Origin: Mimachlamys varia
Taxonomy: Eukaryota; Mollusca; Bivalvia; Pectinida; Pectinidae
Length of the DNA stretch: 64,000 nt
Reading direction: 5' to 3'
Assembly (NCBI GenBank): GCA_947623455.1
Contig: OX392538.1
Coordinates: forward strand, 24,985,001 to 25,049,000
Below are positions 13,101 through 24,100 of this stretch, in pieces. The notes beneath the pieces were generated by a model. That model did not search any database. It saw only the letters and a program-made list of their open reading frames with translations, and was not told where the DNA came from. Position 1 is the stretch's first letter, and each line of letters starts with the position of its first letter. The translations under genes and the position numbers were made by a program.

Positions 13101-16100
13101 GATAATGAGTAATTAAATGAAAAACAGCTGCAATCTGATTAAAATACAGATCCTCACTATTACTATCGTGTGTAGGATCTGACAGCAACCAGTAGAAAGT
13201 CATGTGCAGATGACCTTTGTATTCACCAATCAAATCCCTGCTTACCAGATTCTGAAAGTGAAAAGCTTATTTCGATTTGTTTCTACACTTGTCGTTAAAC
13301 CAGAGTAAAGTAGCGAGAAACCTGAACGACCGTGTACAAAAATGGTGGCGCCCAGTTCAGCGGTCTCCATGCCAAAGCGTGTGATCTTTTTATACATTAT
13401 CTGTTTGATTTGTAGTTTTTCGTTTTTTCTGTCAGATCCTACATACAAAAGTAAGAGTGAAGATCCGTATCTTAATCAGATTGAAACAGCTGTCAAGTAA
13501 TAATAGAATCATGCAACCCAATCAGTAAAACATTGATTGTCTTATCTAAGGTTCTACAGAGAAATATAAGACTCCTTATCCTGCCCTTTGTCAGTCACCT
13601 TTTTACAGCCTATGTATGTTCAATGTTCAGGTTAGTGGGTTGTCAGGGGTACAAGATCTAAACCATTTGGAGACCTTGGATATCGCCCACACCTCCATAG
13701 TTACCGACTCCATGTTGTGTGTGTGTCACAGTCGGACACTCCAGTGTCTGGGTATCTCGCACACAGAAAATATCAACGGTGATCAGGCCCTACAGTATAT
13801 CAAAGGTAACATATAATCTCATTATCTTTTAGTCATTATAATCTAGTCTCTAGATCTGTTAAACCTAACAGAATGTATGTATAGATTATAAACAGTATCT
13901 GATTTTTGTAACAAAAAACGCAAGTTTGCATTATGATGTCTGTCCATCTAGTCTGAAAGTTGATTTAGTAGCCTTTGGTTATTTACTTCATCATCAAAAT
14001 GTATTTTACCAACCATAATAATCCACTATATATTATGAAATACCAACAGTATTTGGATGCTCATAAAACTACAATTACATGATAAAGAAGCTTATTATAA
14101 GAACACACCAAAAATATCAGAATACAATGTCAAACTGACAAATATTCTCTTTTTACGTGCCTCTCTGCATGTTGCTGCTGTTGGAGTGGGGTGGGGGTCC
14201 ATTCTTGCAATTATATGTGAAATCAGAAAATTTGTTGGATCCAAAACACCCATATAATGATTTGTCAGCAAAAACAAAACAAAAAATCATTGTAGAGTGA
14301 TGGTTACCTGGAAAAGCCTTAAAAATTATGAGTCTCACTAATCAGGTTTTAATTATATATATTAATTGAGTGATCTCTATTTGCAGATTTAAGACTACAT
14401 GCACTAAACTTACCCAGCAGGGTAACAACAACAGATCGGGGAATGTCTTTTATTGCAAGTAAGAATTCTTATTGATTCAGAGTGTAAAATATAATAAGCA
14501 TTAACATATCATGTCAATTTAATCTTTAACTTCTGCACTGGTGTAGTTAACTGAAAAATGTGATTGAATAGATTCTAAGGTCATCTTAGACAATATCTCA
14601 AGTGACCTTTTATAATAATCTTTTGTCCCATGTGGTTCGTTGTTAGGCAGTAAAAAAAATGTACAGAACTAGTACATCAAAACTCAGGTGACCGTTAAGG
14701 CTAAAAGAATAAAATTCTGCTACATATATGATATATAACAGTCACCTGAGTTTTGATGTACTAGTTTTGTGCAATTTTTTTACTGCCGGACAATGAACAA
14801 CACCGGACAAAAGATGATCAAAATAGGTCACTTTAGACATTGTCTCTGATAACCTAAAACTATATTCAATACTCAGTGACCTGCAGTTTTAATTGTCCAG
14901 AAAATAGCCTATACACATCTAATTATGTTGACCTTTTTATTAATCAAAACATTTATATTACCCTTGATATATCAAGTATTAAGATTGGTTTGCTTTGCTT
15001 TTCAGATTTTCAATTAACGACTTTAGATTTGACAAATTATATCAATGTTGGTGACGAGGGTATGTCACACATAGGAAAGATTTCTTGGTAAGTAGACGAT
15101 TCGGATACAAACATAGCTTGTCTGTAATGTACGTGTATCGTGTGATACTTACTGCTCAATACTACAAGTGACCTGCAGTCTTTAATATAATTGTCCAGAA
15201 AATAGGCTATACACATCTAATATATCGACTTAGCCTAATAACTTTTTATATTCATCGCTTTAGTTAAGATTAACTGATATCAGCAATATCAAAGATTAAT
15301 TCCTACGTGGTTACCAGTACAGCAGCAGTTGAAACTCTGTATTTGTAAACACACGTCCATTTTGAACTCTCTTCTAACGTCGACTTGTTGTTGAAGTGGG
15401 CCCCATCTGAAGTATTTTCAACTCTTTGTATTTTTCTGTCAAGAGTTTCTTGTTAGTTACCGCTCAGATTTACGTCGTTTTAAGCTTATTTTTGCATGGT
15501 TATCAACTGGAGTTTTTTCAGAAATTTTCATAACCATTTTCTGAAATAACGTATATTGGGCCTTTAATATTCAGTACTTTTGCCTTTATATTAACAAGGG
15601 CTATTCCATTAAAATATCTACCTGCATGACCTTTTTGTTAATCTGGAATATTGCCAAAGCTTAATTAATTCATATTTGTGACCATAATTTCAGTTTGCGG
15701 AAATTACTTCTTGCGAATACAAAGGTTACAGATGAGGGAATGTTTTTATTGGAAGGTAAGTAATGTTTAACAAGTTATTCTGAAAACAATTAACTGTTTT
15801 GACATCTTGAAATTTTACATAATTTAATTTTAAATTCTGTTTAGTGTAAGCACAGACACCAAATCCTTCTAGGAGAGAATAGGAATCACCAAATGTTCAA
15901 CTGAAGAATAAACTTACAAAATGTATGTTGCAACATTTTAAAGAAATGAGCTTTGTGTATCTTTGTCCGACAGGCCTTTCAAACCTTGAAGTATTATACC
16001 TTGATAAAACCAATGTCTCGGACCAAGGAGCTGCTGTGATAAAAAGTTGGTATACTTTAGATATTTAAGTGTGAATTAACTATTTATTTCATAAATCTAA

Positions 16101-17566
16101 TAGTAAGTGCAAATATGTATTATATAATTATACCTCTGTTAAATACATTGTAGCTAGTGTCGTTTTGTATAAAAACTGAGAATTACGATGTTAAATTTTG
16201 TCAAAAGTCAATCATTGATGAAATGATATCTGAATTAAGTTTTATGTCAACAATAGATTACCAGTAAATGTTTAGGCTGTCATTAATAAACACTAGATAA
16301 AATCATTGCATCATGTATATGACTACACATACCATTTCTTTTTGTGATCTGCAGGTTTCCCAGGTCTAAGGGAATTGAGTCTTTCTTCCACAATGTAAGT
16401 GCTGATTATATTTTAACTTTCATTCAGTTCTAAGCAAATAGAATTAAGATTTTACACACTCATTGTGCCTCCATGCTTCTGCTTATCTATCCATCCTTCA
16501 ATACTTTCGATTCTGGAGATTATTTTTGAATCTGAAAGATATGTTTCTGAAATCCATGATATTTCTGAAATTCAAAAACACTTAATATTTACAAAATTCA
16601 ACACGATGATAAGGAGATTAGCAGTAATTAGGTTGAACAAGTTTCAAGGTAACTGTTGCTAAAAATATGGGCAAACTGAAATTGAATGCATGTACTTTTT
16701 ATGGTTCTTTGAACCACTAGTCTACTATTCAGACGATATGGATTAATGTTTCTGTTCTGTAATTAACAGTATAACAAGCGCTTTCCTTCAAGAGGGAACT
16801 CTGAATAGATGTATCAACCTAACAAAAGTCAACCTCAGCCGTACAGGTGTGACAGAGAGAGGTAAGATCAAAATCAGTCACAGAAGTGCCATACAGGTAA
16901 GGTCAAGTTTACAGGTGTGACCTAGGTAGGGTCAACTTCAGTCGTACAACTGTGACAGAGAGAGGTAAGGTCTAAATCAGTCAGGTCAGAATATTTTTTT
17001 GTCATATCTGTTCAAACAAAGAAAATACTTGCAACAACGAATGGCTATAGTCTACTTTAGAACCGATTTTTTGTTTACAGGCGATGGTAAACCTTTCATT
17101 TATAATGATAGTTGAAGTATTTTGCACCATTAATCATTATAACAATACATGTATGAATAATGAAGCTATTTATCAAGGTATAAAGTAAATTGGCAGTTAA
17201 ATCCTTCAACCTTTTTGCCTTCATGTGCAAAGCAACACCTGTCCTTACTTTATGGAAGATAAATTTTTTGAAAAGAAATTTTTCATATATTTCATATATA
17301 TGTTCATTATACAAAATAAGCTACTGTTAGAACTGTATATATAATTGTAGTTTTCCTTGATTCAAAACAAGTGTGCATTATCTTGATTTTTACTTCCTTT
17401 TTAAGGTGTACAAATGATCCAGATGCCCAGTCTGGTGCTCCTCAACCTTGATGGAACTCGTGTTCGGCCATACATCGAGGAAAGTCTTCACACATCTTGT
17501 CCGGCCCTCAAGAAGGTCACTCTGTCCAACCTGCTGCCATATAACCCAAATGAAGATGAGGACTGA
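1148..17566 (+). CDS. UBX-domain plus leucine-rich-repeat protein (3' part; 5' end lies outside the window)
   Basis: Twenty exons splice in one consistent frame to give 822 residues and a stop. They are 1148-1336, 2695-2817, 4004-4130, 4880-5215, 5606-5731, 6652-6786, 7458-7725, 8210-8275, 9452-9528, 11357-11431, 12008-12157, 12855-12895, 13631-13805, 14387-14458, 15006-15087, 15694-15755, 15974-16045, 16355-16394, 16770-16861 and 17406-17566. Visible domains, in order: a charged helix typical of the segment before a UBX domain (RVLKEIADDREKQK); a UBX fold from KCLLQ|IRMTDGGSVRQSFPA through PFPHREF to SLQELSLTPSGSVVL; a Gly/Pro-rich acidic linker; a helical segment (LFSNCLCHVSRRL...LAQRLLEYL) resembling the region before the LRRs of ZYG11/ZER1-type receptors; then about ten LRRs of the type LxxLDLSSCxxLSN or LxxLxLxxTxVTDxG. 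The tail is acidic (NPNEDED). UBX domains bind p97/VCP, so an adaptor that selects substrates through its LRRs is inferred. The donor of exon 17 (gttggt) is weak. I recall no named vertebrate orthologue. Confidence 0.85.
1402..2211. mobile_element. TTAA-flanked inverted-repeat element (piggyBac-like non-autonomous), copy 1
   Basis: The element is bounded by TTAA at 1402-1405 and 2208-2211. Inside are terminal inverted repeats of about 14 bp: cattttccgtactc (1406-1419) against gagtacggaaag (2196-2207). TTAA target duplication is the hallmark of piggyBac-type transposases, and no transposase ORF is present. The interior carries a 43-bp tandem repeat (1419 onward) and an ATGGCGG motif at 1739-1745. 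It lies in an intron of the UBX-LRR gene. The element at 9738-10177 has the same ends. Confidence 0.65.
1419..1535 (+). repeat. 43-bp tandem repeat, about 2.7 copies
   Basis: Units begin at 1419, 1462 and 1505 with catgacgccttgagacgtca, each followed by an A-run and 'ctcctgtatcctt' or a variant. Each unit contains the palindrome gacgtc (CRE/ATF-like half sites). It lies just inside the left end of the TTAA-flanked element. Confidence 0.8.
3224..3268. repeat. Short near-perfect hairpin
   Basis: cttctcaggagcaatggtag and the complementary ctaccatttgtcctgagaag pair around the central 'cattg'. It is intronic. No flanking duplication was recognised. Confidence 0.6.
4118..4401 (+). repeat. 42-bp minisatellite carrying repeated 5' splice sites
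   Basis: The exon 3 junction (..cctacag|gtaagagg) starts a tandem array with a 42-bp period. Each unit ends in actacag|gtaagagg, so potential donors with GT at 4131, 4173, 4215, 4257, 4299 and 4341 are nearly identical. A degenerate seventh (cttgg|gtaag, GT at 4382) is one base out of register. The unit is 14 codons long and free of stops in the gene's frame. Each further donor used would therefore add 14 residues (GKRYIQGNTGTKTT or the TT variant) without changing the downstream frame. Confidence 0.9.
4636..4850 (+). mobile_element. tRNA-derived SINE, copy 1
   Basis: The 5' part is tRNA-like: an A-box-like tggtgcagtggatggc, followed by acttgcctttcaccgaagtgg. After it comes a conserved central block (catgtgggttttctctgggtgctctggtgtcctcccac split over 4755-4792), as in bivalve V/Meta-type SINEs. 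The tail (attgatataagttgcatat..) matches the tail of the copy at 54211-54400. The B box is decayed. It ends only about 30 bases before the exon 4 acceptor at 4879. Confidence 0.65.
6093..6245. mobile_element. Foldback element with GC-rich loop
   Basis: Arms of about 70 bases (aaggaatgaccacaattttt... and ...aaattgtggtcattcctt) are almost fully complementary. They surround a small centre containing cttcgcgg (6168-6175). There is no ORF, and it is intronic. Similar architecture with different arm sequence occurs at 40430-40597, 41622-41781 and 56892-57050. Confidence 0.75.
7845..8021. mobile_element. pogo/Tigger-like MITE
   Basis: Terminal inverted repeats cagtagaaccccacttactc (7845-7864) and gagtaagtggggttttactg (8002-8021), with internal complementary blocks (ctcgaatacc). 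Ends beginning CAGT followed by aaccccactta are typical of pogo/Tigger-type (Tc1/mariner superfamily) non-autonomous elements. TA precedes the left end, but the right flank is AG, so target duplication is not clean. Confidence 0.65.
9738..10177. mobile_element. TTAA-flanked inverted-repeat element, copy 2
   Basis: TTAA at 9738-9741 and 10174-10177, with 14-bp terminal repeats ctctctccgtaccg and cggtacggaaagag. Near the left end the block ccgttgtcgtatacagacga is repeated (about 9754 and 9798). The interior contains tgtaaacaacatggcgg at 10011-10027, paralleling the motif in copy 1. No transposase is encoded. Confidence 0.7.
10190..11270 (+). mobile_element. Tandem-repeat-bearing dispersed element, copy 1
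   Basis: The left end is a C-run/G-run hairpin (taccccccc..ggggggggta, 10192-10222). The right end is the G-run and 'gtattagtcagccatcggct' at 11231-11260. The core (about 10258-10905) is a tandem array of 158-bp units, 4 full copies plus a decayed one. Each unit contains tgttgtccggacaactcctc and tgaaacttggcagtattgtt. Elements with this make-up are abundant in molluscs. A rolling-circle (Helitron/HINE-like) or pearl-like element is possible but not shown. The short ORFs inside, spaced 158 bp apart, are repeat artefacts. Confidence 0.7.
11515..11888. mobile_element. AGGCCC-TIR MITE, copy 1 (TTAA flanks)
   Basis: Begins TTAA|aggcccgatatacgtaac and ends cgtatattgggcct|TTAA, with subterminal complementary blocks. 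The interior has recognisable blocks shared with the other copies: ccagttgataaccatg, actcttgac and taactaaatctataaa. It is intronic in the UBX-LRR gene. Other copies are at 15250-15567, 33883-34838 and 58976-59352. Confidence 0.75.
12372..12535 (+). mobile_element. tRNA-derived SINE, diverged copy
   Basis: The A-box-like gaccaagtggttaaaggtgt and B-box-like gggtttgaggcc are spaced as in a tRNA promoter. They are followed by a SINE-like body (ccaggtagtggtcggcaata). The copy is diverged, and its 3' limit is uncertain. It is intronic. Confidence 0.5.
13133..13493. mobile_element. MITE with about 60-bp terminal inverted repeats
   Basis: Left arm aacagctgcaatctgatt..gtaggatctgacag (13133-13192) is complementary to right arm ctgtcagatcctacat..gattgaaacagct (13432-13492), with few mismatches. 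The interior of about 240 bases has no coding potential. It is intronic. No target duplication could be fixed. Confidence 0.7.
14579..14854. mobile_element. Foldback/MITE with about 120-bp arms
   Basis: Left arm starts ggtcatcttagacaatatct and ends aaaactcaggtgac. The right arm is its complement, from gtcacctgagttttgatgta (14741-14760) to gacattgtctctgataacc. Small indels break the pairing. It is intronic, between exons 14 and 15 of the UBX-LRR gene. Confidence 0.7.
15250..15567. mobile_element. AGGCCC-TIR MITE, copy 2 (left end lost)
   Basis: The right end cgtatattgggcct|TTAA (15551-15567) and the interior (gttaagattaactgatatca, ggttaccagtacagcagcag, actggag..) match the other copies in reverse orientation. 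The left terminal repeat is absent. Confidence 0.65.
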
Positions 17567-17900
17567 AATTGACCATGTCTTTGAAAATTGTTATAGACTT
17601 TCTGAAAACATGGACACTTAGTTACAGACTGTCTGAAAACATGGACACTAGTGAACTATCATCTGATGCTTTAAGTTTATATGGTAAAACCTCGCTATCT
17701 TGAACTTGTGCAAGTCAAAAGATCCCATATAATTCTTAGTATTTCGACGGTCACGGCTAGACTACACATTAAGTATTTGAACTAGACTTTTTTTAAATTC
17801 TAATACTACGATAACTCTTAAAACTCTTATTTGTGTTCCCGCACACAAGGTTTAACTGTACATTCAGTTTCTTTATTTCTCCAACATCCAACAAGAATTA
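17567..17900 (+). other. 3' UTR region of the UBX-LRR gene with a possible pogo-like relic
   Basis: The short repeat tctgaaaacatggacact occurs twice (about 17600 and 17632). Between about 17682 and 17862 lie gtaaaacctcgctatcttgaa and, inverted, caaggtttaactgtacattc. These look like eroded pogo-type ends. An attaaa possible poly(A) signal is at about 17897. Transcript end not determined. Confidence 0.35.
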
Positions 17901-19251
17901 AAGTCTAGAGAGCTTAAAAGAATTTTTTGCAATCTGTCAAATGGGTGATATGAATGTTGAAAGTGAAGGCTGTTTATTATGAAACAGCTGTATAATATAT
18001 GTTACTTTCTTCATATACCGGTAGTTTCCAATTTTATGGACTACATGAGTATTGCTAATCATAAAATTGACACCAGGTATAGATCAATCTCCCAGCAATG
18101 TATTTTCCAAAATCTAGAGTATGTTTCAGATAAGTCGCATAATTTAAATATTACATCCGAGCAACCATGCATCAATTTAACATTGTTTAACCTGTTTCTG
18201 AGTCGATGTAAAAAAGATCTTGCTACCCCCACCTGTAGTAGTTCAGAGGCAGTAAACCCTCGATCTCCCATGACACAATGTATATAACTGAACTATTATT
18301 ACCTGTGTAATAACTATTATTACCTCGGTGATAAATGCATTTAACACTCAGTTTTATGAAAAATATTCAAGAATGACAATCTATTAAAACATATGCTTAC
18401 ATTGGTCAAATGTGATAATTTAAAAATTTTAATGTACTTTTTTTTTTACTGTACATACTATTACCAGGTAATAGTCTGTGTTATATTGCTTTTTGTTGAC
18501 ATCATATACTATTTGTTAAAATCTAAGAAGAAAATTATATTTGATATTTTCTTAATCCTTATAAATATTTTCAACAAGTGAAATAAGTGAACTTTTGAAA
18601 TATATTCTTTTGTTTTATAGATATATAAAACAATATACATGAATAGCTAACTCTGTTTTTGAAAGTATCAAAACCAGTTAGTACACTTCTACACTTGCGG
18701 ACATCAGTGTGAGAACTCGTTAATACCATAGTTTGGTGTACATATAATAGATATGTAGTGATGGAGGTTGAGCTAGCAGGCAAGCAGTCCAGGTTAAATG
18801 AGGTTAACATGTGGAATGAATTTCATGAGAATAAGTTTCAATGGACTGCAGTTCAGCACTAGATTTCATTTAATGTTGCATTGTTATTTCAAATTGGCAA
18901 ACAATTAAAATGTTTCTGATAAGGCTGTTCCAGAATTAACAATGTGGGATGGGCAGGAGACCTCACCACCTATCAAATATTAAAGGAGATTTAATATCAG
19001 GAACAGTTTGTAGATCTAGCTTTAACCCCACCGCCCATGATATATTAAAACAGCCGCCTCCAATCTCCCCTACACAGTTATTTAATAGTCCTAACTTATT
19101 CTTAATTTTGTTGTTACATTGTTCACAAGAATTCAACAAAGAAATATTACATAATGATTATAGTATTTTTTTTCACCACAGAATTTGTTGCATGTATTGA
19201 ATAAAGTGTTAATTAAAATCAGCAATACCACAACTGATTAACTAAAGGTCC

Positions 19252-19281
19252 AATCCCCCCTCCCCCCCCCCCCCCCCCCCC
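19252..19281 (+). repeat. Poly(C) tract
   Basis: A nearly pure run of C, interrupted once by T. It is a simple repeat, and its length may be unreliable in assembly. Confidence 0.9.
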
Positions 19282-19984
19282 GATTGGTTTTATCCTATTA
19301 TGGTGTCTTGCTCTAGAATTTTCTCAACAATCTTGGATATTGTTCTGATAATAATGTAGATGGCAGTTTTTGGTTTTGATGAACTTTCCTCTTCTAACTT
19401 TGAAACCACCTTGTGATGATTAAATGCAACTCTCCTTAAAGAAGGGGCATGGTGTTTTAAACCGATGGAGAAACAATGTGTACTGGCTGTAATTATTCAA
19501 ATTATAGAGTTATTGGCCAAAACATTTAGTCTGTACTGCCGTAAGCACCGAGGAAGCAACCTAGTATGATCTTCAGATGTAAGGCACAATGAACTGTTTG
19601 AATTACATATTGCAATAGCCAGAAACATATATATGATTGTGTTGATTTTCATATTATTTAATGCCATAAATACATTGTAGAATATGTGGCAGTATTGTTT
19701 TATTTATATTGTTCAAATAAACATTGATCATTTTAAATACCTTATGTCACTATTATTTTTTCAATTGCACAATATGTGCACCATACAAATACAATACAGA
19801 AACTAGCCAGCAAGACCTTGTGTTCGGTTTATTTTTTTGTTATGTCCTATTAACAGACTGGTTTGACTCGAATTTCGTGTCAATGCAAGAAAACCAGAAC
19901 TGCGCGATCGTCAAGGCATGTTATTATGGTTTTACAATACTACTTTTACCAAATATAAAATTTTCATTTTTCATTGCACAAATC

Positions 19985-20130
19985 CTTTAAGGACGTGCCA
20001 GGCTTTGAAGGGGGAGGAAAGGCAGAGTACCCGGAGAAAAACCACTGACCTACAGTCAGTACCTGGCAACTGCCCGACATGGGATTCGAACTCGCAACCC
20101 AGAGGTGGAGGACTATACTACAGTATTATC
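19985..20130 (-). mobile_element. tRNA-derived SINE, minus strand
   Basis: On the minus strand a B box (gcgagttcgaatcccatg) is followed by the conserved central block gtggtttttctccgggtact. The rest of the body ends near ccaggcttt..gtcc. It is the same superfamily as the copies at 4636 and 36433. Confidence 0.6.
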
Positions 20131-21087
20131 CATCTTTTGATACCTGTATTGTGCACTCTATCTCCTACATTACATTTGATGTGTTTACAGTGTGTAAACC
20201 TTAACCAATCACTGCCTTGCTTTCAAATAACCACGCATTCACAGACGATTGCTAGTTGCTCTAGTCCTAAAATAAAACGGTAGTTTGTACTATAGTCACT
20301 GGACATATGCACTGTCTACCCCTGAATTGTTTCTAGATTTCCATCGTACTATAGTTAGATTACAGCCACTGAAGTTGACCCTCAAACTTAATATTTGTTC
20401 ACCTTGACCTTGGTGAGGCAGCATGTCGTGCAAAAAAAGGTCACTGACCTACATCAAATAAAAAGTTTGTCCATGCTATCTGCTACACTACTTGTCCAAC
20501 TTCAAACTTGGTGTATGGGTTCACCAAAAAAGCTTCATTATGACCTTTGACCTACATCAAAGAAACTTATTATCCTGCTATATATCACCTACACTACTAG
20601 TTCACTATGGGTACACCTGGGGAGGCCGTCACATACTGTCAAGATTTTAATTTGCCGAATTTTCTCTTTGCTATGAAGAAATAGTAGTTTGATTTATTAA
20701 ACTAGCTATCTTGAAGATGCAGTTCAGTTAAGTGAGAAGTTATATCTTTTATTCAAGATAGCCAATTGAATAATTCAACTATACCCCCGGTATGTTATAT
20801 TTCTTCGTAGTAGAGAAACTGCCATCACCACCTTTCAATCAGAAAAGTGTAGCGTAGCGCTATCAAACGTTGATATACGTATCCGACAATGCATTTCAAT
20901 GGAACAGCCCAATAATGTGAAGTTTTAAACTTTACTGTCAGTGTTAAGGAGTGCTTGCAATCAAATTTATGAATAAATAGAACTTTGTATTCTTTAATAA
21001 AGCTTCAATGCATTTGATTTTTTTGTCCCTAGATCAAATGACTAAAGTGAACCCTTGGTGCAAATGGACCATTATTGATAGTGCTAT

Positions 21088-21192
21088 CTGCTCAGGAACC
21101 ATCATTTTACTGTCCTAACTTTCTGCTCAGGAACCATCATTTTACTGTCCTAACTTTCTGCTCAGGAACCATCATTTTACTGTCCTAACTTT
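21088..21192 (+). repeat. 35-bp tandem repeat, 3 copies
   Basis: Three almost identical units of tctgctcaggaaccatcatt followed by ttactgtcctaactt. Non-coding and recent in appearance, because the copies barely differ. Confidence 0.9.
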
Positions 21193-24100
21193 ATTGTTAA
21201 TTATATACTAGGTTTGCCTTTAATTTGGATCTTATCTCTCTACACACATATAGAAATGTGTATGTAATATTTGTATACAAAACTAGTAATGTCCGAGACA
21301 TAAATGCTCCCATATGAAATTAGTTCTTCATGCTTTGTATGCAAAGTTTGATGACAATTGGTTCAGTAATAATTCAAATAAGCTAGGTACATCACCATAA
21401 CACAGGACAGGATGGACATGGGTAACACTATATGTCCCCCAATTTCATGTCGGGGCATAAAAAATCCAAGAGATCCCAAAAGGATACATGTGCCCACCTT
21501 CGATGAAGACCTATTGGCCATATATTGTTTTTCGCATCAGCTGAAAAACTTGACAATGCACAACTAGGGACTAAGAGGAACCCACATATGGGAATTGAGA
21601 AGATTCAATGAGACTTCTCAAGAAATATGTTCCTAAACTAATACTGTCAATGCTCAAGGGGAACATGGATATGAAGGTTGAGAAGGATCCATCCAATTCT
21701 TCTCGTGAAATAGCGGTCACAAGAATTGTGAAGGACTGACGTACCATGGACGCAGGGCAATTTGAATAGACCACCATCTGATGATGGTGGGCTGAAAAAG
21801 GCCGAACAACAAAACATGCTTTGTTTCCTGGTACTGATCTGAAAAAACTACGGTAGTTAAATCATACCAAGCAAATGGTATTTTTCTTGACTGCTTCCTC
21901 AAAAAGTGTCATATTAAACCAAAACTTTCGGGATATCTACCAAAAAATAAGGGTTAGGTTGAGTAGCAGGAAACAAGATATTTTCTTAGGCCTTATCATA
22001 ACACAACAATGGAAATAGTTTTCACTTTTTAATGAATTGAACAATGAAATTCAATCTTCTAGTGATTTCTATCCAGATGATCTTTCTAGACATGTGCTGT
22101 GCAGAAACCATTCCAGTTGTATCCCATCCTGTTCATGTCCCGTCCTTTGTTCTCTCCTCTAAGCATGGTCTTGTTGATCTTCTTCCCAAGACCGAATTTC
22201 ATCCTTTATATATCCACATGGCTTGCTGAGCAGTTAACATAATGACAAACCATACTTACCCATACCTGGCTGAAAACGTCGACTAAAATACCTTCCGTCA
22301 AGTTCATGACATGCCATTTAACACAAACACCTTTCATGCACAGCAAAATTCATTTCTTACAAATACACAGTTCTTTAAAAAATACTTAAAATTTTAAAAC
22401 ATTTTAAAGATAGCTCAGCATTAGTTATTAAAATGGCTTTCTTCTGATTGCTAACTTGGAAAATAGATGTTTTAACAATTTCTTTTTTCACATGTTAAAA
22501 TCAATCTTTTAGAAATATGAAAAAAATGTATCAATCTTACCCAAATCAAGAAACCATGCATTAATTTTCGGTCTTCCCTATACTTCTCATGTACTTCATT
22601 CTTCTGTCCCATTTTTAGACTTTTAACGATGTCTTCAAACACGCTTCATATTTCATCTTTCATCAACCCATCTTCTATTCGTTTTGCCACTCTTCAATTC
22701 TTTCTATGCATATCGCAGAGCCTATTTTCATTATTTTTTCTTTATCCAGAACCTTTCTTCGATTTTCATTCCTTAACTTCTGAATAATTTATCCTTTAGA
22801 CAGAACCTCTTCATCTTCAGAAACTGATCTCAACTAATCTGATCACATTTCTTCATTCTTCTCTTCGAATATCGGTAATACTTCAAACCATAACGCGATG
22901 TGAAGAACATTACGCATTCTAGATCTTCAATTTCTTACTTCAATCTTCAATTTTCTTTCTTCATCATCCTTTATAATGTAAAATAAAATATGTGAGTACA
23001 ACAGTTGGAACCATGTATCCTTGAAGGAATTCATCTCCCTTCAGAAGTTCAGACAGATTTGATATAAGGACATAAGGTTATTCGGGTAAGTATATACAAC
23101 CTTTTAACTGAAAGTAGTGGATTTTCATATCTATTCAAATTTATACATAAAAAAATCTGCTGATATACTTTAAAGACCAGAAAAATACTGCTGATTTTGA
23201 TACAGTAGTAAAACCATTCCAAATATTTCAGCTTCTTAATCTATTTGACAATATAATGAATTTAAGAATACTAAAAGGGAAAACTTCATGTCATGTTAAA
23301 TAGAGCATTCATTTTGACATATATTTATATATTTCATATCAGATTTTCTGTCAAGTATTTCAAGATGCTATTTTCAATTCAATGAGCATGATATAAAGCC
23401 ATATACACAAATAATATCAATACTAAGACATGTACACATTTTGCATTATATACAAGGTGAATAGAAAATTCAGTAAAAATGTTCTGTTACATAAAAGGTC
23501 TACACAAGTGAAAAATACATCCTACAACGCACCATTAGCTATCCAATTGCTCGCCAGTAAGAAAGGCATGGAGAAATATTGCTGAACTAGATGATAAGCA
23601 GTAAACACTTGTGTCAAATGCTGACAAAAATGAAAGTTAATGTACATCTATCCATAGATGGATGGGTGCCATCATTTACACAAGGTCATTTTACACCAAA
23701 TCTGCCACATATTTTGATCAACATTCAGCTGATTTCCCATTCAAGACTGGACAATATACAATTTGTTCACATTATCAATACAAAATCTCTTTTTCATGTC
23801 ATTGAAAACTTGCCCTATTTTCTTCATCAGTTTTGTACTATTTGCATTGTTTTTCATTTCAAGTATGTACACAAATTGAAGACCAGGGCCGAAAGCATGT
23901 TTGTGGTTGCTTTCAAATCAAACCCAGCACTGTCATACTGACTTCATATACCCTTCACAATGTATTTTGAAGACAGGAAAGTGAATAAAATATATTATGT
24001 GTCCTAGATGATATTCAAAAATGGAATTAATTTGAATTTAAACGTGAGGAAAACAATTTTGTCAAAATTAACACTGATTAGGGAAAACAATTTTGAAAAA

